A stretch of DNA of 6,668 nucleotides from Oscillospiraceae bacterium (lineage in GTDB: Bacteria > Bacillota > Clostridia > Oscillospirales > Ruminococcaceae), in assembly GCA_902798675.1 (NCBI GenBank), contig CADBXQ010000040.1:1-6668 (forward strand). Reading direction: 5' to 3'. Each line of letters opens with the position of its first letter. Position 1 is the first letter of the stretch. Below, piece after piece: positions 1 through 5,578 of the stretch. The position numbers and the translations under genes are program-made. The notes under the pieces are model-generated. The model saw nothing but the letters and a program-made list of their open reading frames with translations. It did no database searches and was not told where the DNA came from.

Positions 1-1048
1 TATAGCTTTAAATGCTTTAATAGCTGTTTGCTTTATTTTCGTCAAAATAACCAATTTTTTTCATATCTTTTTTAATTTTTTCAGCATATTTACTTGTTGG
101 ATCACACTGCAATCGTTTATATTCTTCAAGATTTCTGCGCCTATTGTATATAACAGAAGAAATTTTTCTCATGTCGCGCTCATTACTGGTTTCCGCTTGA
201 ATAATTGAAGCTGTTGTCACTATTTCCCACAAACTCATGCCGCTATTTTGAATTTCCTCGCGCAAATTCGCCAAAACATTATCAGTTTTTTCCAGAATTT
301 TGTTGGCAATGGATTTGGGAGTTGAGCCAGAATCCAAATAAAATGTGCATAATGCGCAAAAACCTTCCATGGGATAATATGCCCCAGATAGCTCAGATTG
401 TTTTATGTCTTTGACAAAATTAAACTTTGAATAGTTTTCTTTATTATTTAGCTCTTCCAAAACCTCTTTTGGATCAACCAAAGACTGAGATGAATTGGTT
501 TCACACATATCGAACATATCGAGCCCGTCGAAAATCACGAATTTAGTTTGACTAATATTGTTGCGGTCCGACGATAAAATATTAATAATTTAATCATAGT
601 TCATTGAAGTGTTTAATTTAAATGCGCCATGCTTTAAATTGGTCTGTCCGGAAAAAGATGCATATGTCGAAAATATCCATGGATAGGCTATAATATCATT
701 CTCGTTTAATATATATGCTATTTTAGAAGTTGAGCTCCCATATGGAATTTCAACAACCTTCTCCTGCCCTCCATATTTAAAAAAAGCATACATTTCGTTT
801 AATATGAGCAGTGAAACCGCTGAAATCAAGATCAAAAAGGACGCCAAAACCAAAATAATAATGCGCTTTTTGCTAAAACCTCCCGAGCCAGACTGACCGC
901 AATCGTCTGATTGAAAATGCTCATCTTCGTCGCAGGAATCGTGAACTTTTTTTCGTATACTCACAACATATTTTTCGAAAAAATCATTAATAAATGACTT
1001 CTTTTGATTATTTTTAGCATTAACTTTTTCTTGATTTTTAGCGTCCAT
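1..1048 (-). pseudogene. mltG: Broken mltG: endolytic murein transglycosylase (YceG-like), interrupted by in-frame TAA and cut by the window edge
   Basis: MltG is a membrane-anchored lytic transglycosylase that cleaves nascent peptidoglycan strands. The frame opens at ATG 1048 with an AAAGG Shine-Dalgarno inside the upstream gene's last codons. It encodes a charged cytoplasmic N-terminus, one membrane span (about residues 62-84), then the YceG start (VVEIPYGSST). It stops at TAA 592-590, directly after MNYD. The same frame then runs open from 589 to 20 and carries the catalytic half: SGMSLWEIVTTASIIQAET, SSVIYNR and LQCDPT. The likely catalytic Glu (of QAET) is about residue 286 of the joined frame. 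The family usually has Glu after this Tyr-Asp, so one GAA-to-TAA change would explain the break. More in-frame TAA codons lie at 19-17 and 10-8, before the expected C-terminal GLPPGPI region. The usual EGYLFPDTY motif is eroded to EGFCALCTFY. The family call is secure; pseudogene versus sequencing error is unresolved. Confidence 0.8.
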
Positions 1049-1052
1049 GCTC

Positions 1053-1649
1053 TCAGCCTTTCATTGATTTAACAATTTGTTTTTCAGTCAGCACTAAATC
1101 CACAGGAACATCGTTTTGGCCCTTGGGGACTGATTTTAAAAGATCAAACTCATAGCAAAGTCCAAGCGTACTGCAGCTATATTTTTTCAAAAACCTGTCA
1201 TAATAGCCTTTTCCATACCCTATCCGATAGCCATTTAAATCAAAAACCATCCCCGGAACCACACACAAAAGATTTTGAAGCCTACTAACATCGCAAAATT
1301 CGCTCGTTTTAGCGTCCGGCTCCAGTATTGAAAAATTTCCAACTCTAAGCCTATTCACTGAATTTATAAAGTAAAAATCCAAAGTTAAATTTTTGGCGAT
1401 GGAAACCGGAACAGCAACTTTTTTTCCAACTTTAATTGAATATTCAATGATTTTTTTAGTGTCAACTTCGAGCTCGGTTGAAACATATGTTAAAATGACT
1501 TTTGACTTTATAAAGCAATCTAGGGAAATAATCTTTTTGAAAATATTTGAATCGCTGTCTGATTTTTTTTGCGGAGTCATAAATATTCGATTATTCATGT
1601 GTTTTTGGCGTAGAGCAGCTTTGCGATCTGACAGATTTAAAACACCCAT
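1053..1649 (-). CDS. 5-formyltetrahydrofolate cyclo-ligase (MTHFS)
   Basis: This 198-residue cytoplasmic enzyme uses ATP to convert 5-formyltetrahydrofolate to 5,10-methenyltetrahydrofolate, returning an inhibitory storage folate to the one-carbon pool. The family hallmark GYGKGYYDR is at residues 144-152, preceded by VVPGMVFDLNGYRI. Other family features are an N-terminal basic helix (SDRKAALRQKH), a YVSTELEVDT segment near residue 55 and a C-terminal PVDLVLTEK. Length is normal. The ATG at 1649 lies inside the end of the DJ-1 gene (13-base overlap), with only a weak purine stretch upstream, which suggests translational coupling. The next Met (residue 18) has no Shine-Dalgarno and would cut the N-terminal helix, so the first ATG is preferred. 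It ends with TGA four bases before mltG. Placement with thyX fits folate recycling around dTMP synthesis. Confidence 0.93.
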   Translation of the reverse strand: MGVLNLSDRKAALRQKHMNNRIFMTPQKKSDSDSNIFKKIISLDCFIKSKVILTYVSTELEVDTKKIIEYSIKVGKKVAVPVSIAKNLTLDFYFINSVNRLRVGNFSILEPDAKTSEFCDVSRLQNLLCVVPGMVFDLNGYRIGYGKGYYDRFLKKYSCSTLGLCYEFDLLKSVPKGQNDVPVDLVLTEKQIVKSMKG

Positions 1650-2179
1650 TTTACTTGCCCAGCGATTTCATCAGACTTTTTCTTCCCTGCTAAATATTCA
1701 ATTATTGCAAATGAAAATTGCTGGGCTGTCCCTGGACCACGCGAAGTTATCACGTTTTTATCGATAACCACCGGCTCAAATGAAATTTTAGCTCCTCTCA
1801 ATGTTTGCTCAAATCCAGGAAAACAACACGCCTTTTTTCCTTTTAAAAACCCCAGCTCGCCCAATATCGAAGGAGCAGCACATATCGCAGCAATACTGCT
1901 GTTTGCATACGCACTTTTCAAACATTCGATGACCTTAAAATTGGATCTCAAATTTTGGGTCCCGCGCATTCCCCCCGGCAAAATAATCATATCATTGCTT
2001 TCATCCGGATCATATTCATCAATTGTCATATCAACTTCAACCGTCATTTCGTGTGCGCCAGTGATTCTTTTTCCGCCAACCCCAACAGCGCAGACATCGA
2101 TGCCGGCTCTTTTAATATAGTCAAACGGGGTTATCGCCTCCACTTCTTCAAAACCATTAGCTAAAAATAAATACACCAT
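1637..2179 (-). CDS. DJ-1/PfpI family protein (YajL/DJ-1 type)
   Basis: A 180-residue single-domain protein of the DJ-1 branch of the class I glutamine amidotransferase-like fold. The N-terminus (residues 3-14, FLANGFEEVEA) carries the conserved Glu14 expected to sit beside the nucleophile. LPGG is at residues 67-70. The nucleophile elbow AAICAAPSILGELG places the reactive cysteine at residue 100. RGPGTA near residue 147 is also typical. DJ-1 relatives are described as glyoxalase/deglycase-like or redox-sensing proteins; which activity applies here cannot be read from sequence. The ATG at 2179 has a good Shine-Dalgarno (AGGGAG, seven bases upstream) just after the tmk stop, 16 bases away. The gene overlaps the cyclo-ligase start by 13 bases, placing it inside the operon. 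The family is sure; the substrate is not. Confidence 0.9.
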   Translation of the reverse strand: MVYLFLANGFEEVEAITPFDYIKRAGIDVCAVGVGGKRITGAHEMTVEVDMTIDEYDPDESNDMIILPGGMRGTQNLRSNFKVIECLKSAYANSSIAAICAAPSILGELGFLKGKKACCFPGFEQTLRGAKISFEPVVIDKNVITSRGPGTAQQFSFAIIEYLAGKKKSDEIAGQVKWVF

Positions 2180-2195
2180 ATTTGTTCTCCCTGAA

Positions 2196-2855
2196 CTAAA
2201 AATTTGAATTATTAATTAATTTTATAATTTTTTGAGATATTTTTTCAACCGGCAAAACGCCAGCTTCGCAGTCACATTTAATAACATTCCAGCCCATCAA
2301 TTTAGAAGAATATATTGCCGCTTCCCTGCATTTTATCAAATATTTTAAATTTTTTTCATGTATATCTTTTTTAGATTCATTACAACGAGTATTAATCAAT
2401 TTTTGAGAAATTATAGGATCCAGATCAAGATATATTAGACAAGTCTCTTTTGGCAGGCCTAATTTGAAAAATTCATAATCATATAACCAATTTATAAAAT
2501 AATCCCACTCGATTTTGGGCAATTTGGCCATTTGATGAATCGCATTTGAGCTGACATATCGATCGGAAATTATTATCTTGCCGTCTAAATAATCCCGCTC
2601 CCAATCGGTTTTGTAGCCGATATAGTGGTCACAAGCATAAAAACTCGTTGCAGCATATGCATTAACTTCAAAGGGATTTTCGGAAATTTTGCCGCCCAAA
2701 TATAGCCTGACAAGCGCGGAAGAATCGCTTTCATACCGTGGATATTCAATTTGTCTGACAAATTTTCCTTGTTTTTCGAGCGTGTCTTTTAAAATTTTTG
2801 CTTGAGTTGCTTTTCCGCTGCCGTCCAAGCCGTCTATAACTATCAATTTTTTCAT
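2196..2855 (-). CDS. tmk: Thymidylate kinase (dTMP kinase)
   Basis: A 219-residue cytoplasmic P-loop kinase that converts dTMP to dTDP with ATP, the step after thymidylate synthase. The Walker A loop GLDGSGKAT is at residues 9-17. EYPRYESDSSALVRLYLGG (about 37-55) matches the substrate-binding PRY region. ISDRYVSSNA near residue 96 supplies the DRY motif. The LIYLDLDP strand near residue 140 precedes the lid region with its Arg and Lys residues. Length is typical. Its ATG overlaps the thyX stop in an ATGA tetranucleotide and no good Shine-Dalgarno is nearby, so translation is probably coupled to thyX. The pairing with thyX makes a two-step dUMP-to-dTDP unit. No defects were seen; it ends with TAG. 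Confidence 0.94.
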   Translation of the reverse strand: MKKLIVIDGLDGSGKATQAKILKDTLEKQGKFVRQIEYPRYESDSSALVRLYLGGKISENPFEVNAYAATSFYACDHYIGYKTDWERDYLDGKIIISDRYVSSNAIHQMAKLPKIEWDYFINWLYDYEFFKLGLPKETCLIYLDLDPIISQKLINTRCNESKKDIHEKNLKYLIKCREAAIYSSKLMGWNVIKCDCEAGVLPVEKISQKIIKLINNSNF

Positions 2856-3631
2856 ATATTTCGCCGTTTGCCCTTTATTTTTTCAATTTTCTCCCTGACC
2901 TCACTCGCCTTTTTGCAGGACATCCTTCCCTCGGAACACGCGCCACCCACACAAGACGGCCCTGCATTTTTAAATATTGAAGGAGCGACTTTGGCAACGA
3001 GTGATAACATTTCACACGCCAGTTGATTTATTTCCCACTGAGCACGATTACAACACCTCAAGCGAAAAAAATTCAACAAACTTCGCGCGTTCATGGTCAA
3101 TATCATCTTTGTTGAACACGCATTTGGCAAAACAAATCTTGCGTCCTCAATGCTCATTTTTTCGGCTTTTCTCTCAGCCAGTTTTTCATCCATGCCCAGT
3201 TTCAAAAATTTTTGCTTATGTTTGTTTTTTAGCATTTCAGTTATTTTATTATAATATTCCAGATCTTTTTCCATAGCGCTCAAAAATATTTCTTTTACTT
3301 CCTCATCATTTTCAATTTCTGGCGGAACGACAAAGGAAAAGTTTTTCCCATTAACATATCTTTGACTTTGAACACTAAATGAAGCTATTCTGTGTCTGGT
3401 TATTTGAGCGAGCAAAGACCTTGAAACGCCTTCAATTGCGAATGTGAAAAATGCGTGTTCCATAGGGCTTTCATGTCCCATTTTGACGAGCATATCAACA
3501 AATTCACTTGCATTCTGATCATCTACTTCTTCCAAAAGAGCGTCGATGTCTGAAGCGCTATAGCATAATTTTGCAGCGCACGCCACGATGTTCTCGGGAT
3601 GACTTGAATCATTGATTAATTTAACTTTCAT
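2852..3631 (-). CDS. thyX: FAD-dependent thymidylate synthase ThyX
   Basis: This 259-residue flavoenzyme methylates dUMP to dTMP using methylene-tetrahydrofolate and reduced FAD, and replaces ThyA in many anaerobes. The signature RHR-x7-S is RHRIASFSVQSQR at residues 79-91. SPMEHAFFTFAIEGVSR (55-71) is the conserved N-terminal segment. NARSLLNFFRLRCCNRAQWEI (about 181-201) is the nucleotide-binding helix pair. The C-terminus has a clustered-cysteine tail, C227-x4-C232-x6-C239, ending in a basic helix, as in clostridial ThyX proteins. Its role is not known to me, though metal binding or redox is conceivable. The ATG at 3631 follows the TSCPD gene by 12 bases; the AGGG upstream is weak and spans that gene's stop. 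The gene is intact and ends in the ATGA overlap with tmk. Confidence 0.95.
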   Translation of the reverse strand: MKVKLINDSSHPENIVACAAKLCYSASDIDALLEEVDDQNASEFVDMLVKMGHESPMEHAFFTFAIEGVSRSLLAQITRHRIASFSVQSQRYVNGKNFSFVVPPEIENDEEVKEIFLSAMEKDLEYYNKITEMLKNKHKQKFLKLGMDEKLAERKAEKMSIEDARFVLPNACSTKMILTMNARSLLNFFRLRCCNRAQWEINQLACEMLSLVAKVAPSIFKNAGPSCVGGACSEGRMSCKKASEVREKIEKIKGKRRNI

Positions 3632-3643
3632 AAAACCAAAACC

Positions 3644-3898
3644 CTAACCGTTTTCTTTTAAAGCTTTTTCCAGCGCAAGAGCCAGCTGATCCGGGCAGGA
3701 TGTCCCCTTATTTTGACACGGAATTCCCTTCAATTTTGCTATAACATCATTTACGTTTTGCCCGCGAACCATTGCTGCAACGCCTTTTGTGTTGCCGCTG
3801 CAGCCGCCTTCAAATTCAACATTTAATATTTTGTCTTGATCAAGCTCGATCGATATTTTTCGGCTGCAAACGCCCTTTGGAATGTATGTATATTTCAT
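3644..3898 (-). CDS. TSCPD-domain protein, TIGR03905-like (four conserved cysteines)
   Basis: An 84-residue soluble protein named for its TSCPD motif, here at residues 66-70. Its four cysteines (11, 33, 61 and 68) match the four-Cys pattern of the TIGR03905 family. GGCSGNTKGVA near residue 31 is the other conserved block. The exact function of the stand-alone protein is unknown. TSCPD domains also occur at the C-terminus of B12-dependent ribonucleotide reductases, so a link to nucleotide metabolism or metal/redox binding is plausible but inferred. The ATG at 3898 has a perfect AGGAGG six bases upstream, and a sigma-A-like promoter lies about 80 bases upstream. It is the first gene of the six-gene operon, immediately before thyX, which gives context for a deoxynucleotide role. 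Confidence 0.88.
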   Translation of the reverse strand: MKYTYIPKGVCSRKISIELDQDKILNVEFEGGCSGNTKGVAAMVRGQNVNDVIAKLKGIPCQNKGTSCPDQLALALEKALKENG

Positions 3899-3904
3899 TT
3901 TTAT

Positions 3905-3910
3905 CCTCCT
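3905..3910 (-). promoter_or_regulatory. Strong Shine-Dalgarno of the TSCPD-led operon
   Basis: AGGAGG read on the minus strand, six bases before the ATG at 3898. It is the best ribosome site in this half of the window and fixes the start of the TSCPD gene and of the operon. Confidence 0.85.
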
Positions 3911-3929
3911 AAATTTTAATAGTCAAGCA

Positions 3930-3962
3930 AAACCAGGAATAAACCAGTTTCTGAAATTTTCA
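3930..3962 (-). other. Leader with a small palindrome and an 11-base-phased direct repeat
   Basis: In the predicted leader of the TSCPD operon, the minus strand shows TGAAAATTTCA (3962-3952), with five-base arms around a central A. It is followed by two copies of CTGGTTT (3947-3941 and 3936-3930) spaced 11 bases apart, one helical turn. This could be an operator or nothing; no riboswitch or terminator fold was recognised. Confidence 0.25.
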
Positions 3963-3975
3963 AAGTCTAGTCTAT

Positions 3976-4004
3976 ATTATTGCAAATTATTTTCAAAAAG
4001 TCAA
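3976..4004 (-). promoter_or_regulatory. Sigma-A-like promoter for the TSCPD-thyX-tmk operon
   Basis: On the minus strand, TTGACT (4004-3999, one mismatch to TTGACA) is followed by a 17-base spacer and AATAAT (3981-3976, one mismatch to TATAAT). Transcription would start near 3969, leaving a leader of about 70 bases before the TSCPD ATG. Its position in the only sizeable gap upstream of six tightly packed genes supports it. AT-rich DNA gives chance matches, so this is a prediction. Confidence 0.6.
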
Positions 4005-4048
4005 ATGATAATCGGTAAAAAATGTTAACTTATTAAAACAAATCCAAA

Positions 4049-4612
4049 TTAAAGCAAAAATCGGGCAAACAAAAATGTGCAAATAGCGTCAACAATTGCT
4101 GAAATCGCTTGAAAAAATGTTAAAGCTGCAAAACGTTTTAGATATAAACCAAGCTCTCCTTTCATGTTTTGATTAAATTTCTGAGGAAATAATGTTTTCA
4201 AATTTTTGCTAGAAAATCGAATGCTCTCTCTGCTGCCTAAAATCAGCGCAAACGTTGATATAAAAGCAGAAGGCAGGATCAACAACAGGCAAAAGAGAAC
4301 CCCGCCAACTCCCCTGGAAGAATATAAATACGCTGTGGATAGGCCAACTCCAAGCCCTTGAAAAACAGGGATGAAAAGGGCAATGGGTTGTCCAATCGAA
4401 AAAAATCCAATCAAAAAGAGAATAGTGATCAAAACCATCGAAGAAGAAAAAGAGGAGATCAAAGTGACAACAACAGATTGCTCGGCTCTTTTGCTGATAA
4501 ACCTCTGCATAACGCCCCCCAACTGGCCCAAAGCCTCGTCTTGATTTAAGCCAATCAGCGCAGCTCCATATATCATCCCTAAAACAAACAAGACAAATAA
4601 AACCTTAATCAA
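4049..4612 (-). CDS. spoIIM: SpoIIM-like stage II sporulation membrane protein, 5' end probably disrupted
   Basis: A polytopic membrane protein of 187 residues from TTG 4612. Predicted spans lie at about 3-21, 47-70, 72-95, 103-126 and 160-185. The GIGQP-like turn (FSIGQPIALFIPVFQGLGVG) and LLLILPSAFISTFALILGSRESIRFS fit the SpoIIM family. In Bacillus, SpoIIM works with SpoIID and SpoIIP in peptidoglycan remodelling during engulfment. The TTG has no Shine-Dalgarno and would leave the protein without its usual basic cytoplasmic N-terminus. Upstream lie a sigma-E-like promoter, an AAAGG Shine-Dalgarno and ATGs at 4675 and 4668. From 4675 the frame meets TAA at 4636-4634. From 4668 the codons give MRQKSDKGLFFKYI and then need one TA removed to join KKINLIKV and this frame, restoring about 205 residues, near the usual family length. 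The family call is fairly sure; the start is uncertain. Confidence 0.75.
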   Translation of the reverse strand: MIKVLFVLFVLGMIYGAALIGLNQDEALGQLGGVMQRFISKRAEQSVVVTLISSFSSSMVLITILFLIGFFSIGQPIALFIPVFQGLGVGLSTAYLYSSRGVGGVLFCLLLILPSAFISTFALILGSRESIRFSSKNLKTLFPQKFNQNMKGELGLYLKRFAALTFFQAISAIVDAICTFLFARFLL

Positions 4613-4643
4613 ATTAATTTTTTTTATATATATTTAAAAAAAA
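4611..4643 (-). repeat. A/T-only slippery tract (T8, TA repeat, A8) at the spoIIM 5' end
   Basis: Thirty-three consecutive A/T bases. Read on the minus strand they comprise eight T, then AA plus a short alternating TA tract, then eight A, then TTAATT. Loss of one TA unit would fuse the upstream ATG 4668 frame to the spoIIM body. Such tracts are prone to replication and transcription slippage. Confidence 0.75.
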
Positions 4644-4685
4644 GCCCTTTGTCTGATTTTTGGCGCATGTAGCATAAAAACACAT

Positions 4686-4690
4686 CCTTT
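4686..4690 (-). promoter_or_regulatory. Shine-Dalgarno upstream of the original spoIIM start
   Basis: AAAGG on the minus strand lies ten bases before ATG 4675 and 17 before ATG 4668, but more than 70 bases before the TTG at 4612. It suggests that spoIIM translation originally began upstream of the A/T tract. Confidence 0.5.
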
Positions 4691-4714
4691 GTCTTTAATA
4701 TAACTGTTAATAAA

Positions 4715-4744
4715 TGTTTATGTTGGACATGTTTTTAATATTAC
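4715..4744 (-). promoter_or_regulatory. Sigma-E-like (mother-cell sporulation) promoter upstream of spoIIM
   Basis: On the minus strand, GTAATATT (4744-4737) differs by one base from the Bacillus sigma-E -35 GTCATATT. After a 14-base spacer comes CATAAACA (4722-4715), which matches six of eight positions of the -10 CATACAHT. Start of transcription would be near 4708, about 33 bases before ATG 4675. Bacillus spoIIM is sigma-E dependent, so gene identity and site agree. This was found by eye; chance in AT-rich DNA is possible. Confidence 0.5.
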
Positions 4745-4759
4745 AACCCCACTTGGATT

Positions 4760-5554
4760 TTATTTTGAAAGCTCAAACGCCCTTTTTGAAGTCTGCTCGC
4801 AGGTTTTTTCAACAATTTCAACAAAGTTGTTTTCTTCCAAAATCGAAAGCCCCGCCAAAGTTGTTCCTCCGGGAGAACTGACGTCTTTTATTAAATCGTC
4901 TGGACTTTTCCCCGAACTCAAAAGCATCTGCGCGCTGCCCTTTAAAGATGCGCAAAACAAATTCAAAGCGGTTTCTTTGTCGATTCCCTTTTTATGTGCA
5001 AAATTCAAAAAGCCTTTAGCAAATGCATATATGAAAGCGGGAGATGAGCCATTTATTGGGATTATATCGTTCATTTTGTCTGCCGGGACAGTGTATACTT
5101 CGCCGCTTGTTGAAAATATTTTGTTAACAAAATTGAATGATTTGTCGTCAACCTTAGTTCCTCGAGCGATCGCTGTTGCGCCATGGCCAATCAAAAGCGG
5201 CGTGTTTGGCATAACCTGAACGAACTTAGGAACAAATCCTATGGCGTTTGCAACATATTCCTGCGTTATTCCAGCAGCTATGGAAACAACGACATTTTTT
5301 TCGGATAGTTCTGACTTGATCTGGCTCAAAACATCCGGAAAATTTTGCGGTTTAACAGCAAGGACGATATATTCACATCTTTTAACAACTTCCGACGAGG
5401 ATTGACATATAACAACCCCCATTTTTCCGAGCAAATCATAGTTATTTCGGCTTATATCATACGCCATAGCGCGCATGCCAATTTTATTTGAATATAGCCT
5501 AGAGATAATGGCTTTGGCCATCTGCCCTGTTCCAATAAATCCAACAGTATTCAA
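4760..5554 (-). CDS. proC: Pyrroline-5-carboxylate reductase
   Basis: A 264-residue cytoplasmic enzyme that reduces 1-pyrroline-5-carboxylate to L-proline with NAD(P)H, the last step of proline synthesis. The Rossmann motif GFIGTGQMAKAI is at residues 5-16. LAVKPQNFPDVL near residue 66, VMPNTPLLIGHGATAI near 114 and the C-terminal VSSPGGTTLAGLSILEE (about 226-242) are family signatures. The loop usually written SGSGPAY is NGSSPAF here, a mild variant. The start is TTG at 5554, chosen because a strong AAGGAGG lies eight bases upstream and the next Met (residue 12) falls inside the dinucleotide-binding loop. The gene begins 24 bases after the SCIFF maturase stop, so it is probably co-transcribed. 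It ends with TAA at a normal family length. Confidence 0.95.
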   Translation of the reverse strand: MNTVGFIGTGQMAKAIISRLYSNKIGMRAMAYDISRNNYDLLGKMGVVICQSSSEVVKRCEYIVLAVKPQNFPDVLSQIKSELSEKNVVVSIAAGITQEYVANAIGFVPKFVQVMPNTPLLIGHGATAIARGTKVDDKSFNFVNKIFSTSGEVYTVPADKMNDIIPINGSSPAFIYAFAKGFLNFAHKKGIDKETALNLFCASLKGSAQMLLSSGKSPDDLIKDVSSPGGTTLAGLSILEENNFVEIVEKTCEQTSKRAFELSK

Positions 5555-5562
5555 ATTTAAAC

Positions 5563-5569
5563 CCTCCTT
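5563..5569 (-). promoter_or_regulatory. Strong Shine-Dalgarno fixing the TTG start of proC
   Basis: AAGGAGG on the minus strand, eight bases before the TTG at 5554. It is nearly the full anti-16S complement and decides in favour of the non-ATG start. Confidence 0.8.
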
Positions 5570-5578
5570 AAAACATTT

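Noticed and set aside
17..538. The catalytic half of mltG as an independent gene from GTG 538.
   Set aside because: It has no Shine-Dalgarno, lacks a membrane anchor or signal, and is in the same frame as the upstream half, so it is one interrupted gene.
8..592. TAA reassigned to an amino acid, which would explain in-frame TAA codons in mltG and at the spoIIM 5' end.
   Set aside because: proC, the DJ-1 gene and the SCIFF maturase all end with TAA at normal family lengths, so TAA works as a stop here.
3899..4048. Riboswitch or attenuator in the spacer upstream of the TSCPD operon.
   Set aside because: The leader is only about 70 bases, AT-rich, and shows no known riboswitch core or terminator hairpin by eye.
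4636..4650. T8 run after AAAGGGC read as a rho-independent terminator of proC.
   Set aside because: No stable GC-rich stem precedes the T run; only a very short AAAG/CTTT pairing with an impossible loop is available.
4827..5219. A 130-residue plus-strand open frame opposite proC.
   Set aside because: It is an antisense shadow of a fully supported gene with no recognisable domain. The other plus-strand open frames, such as 1393-1767 and 2977-3276, are rejected for the same reason.
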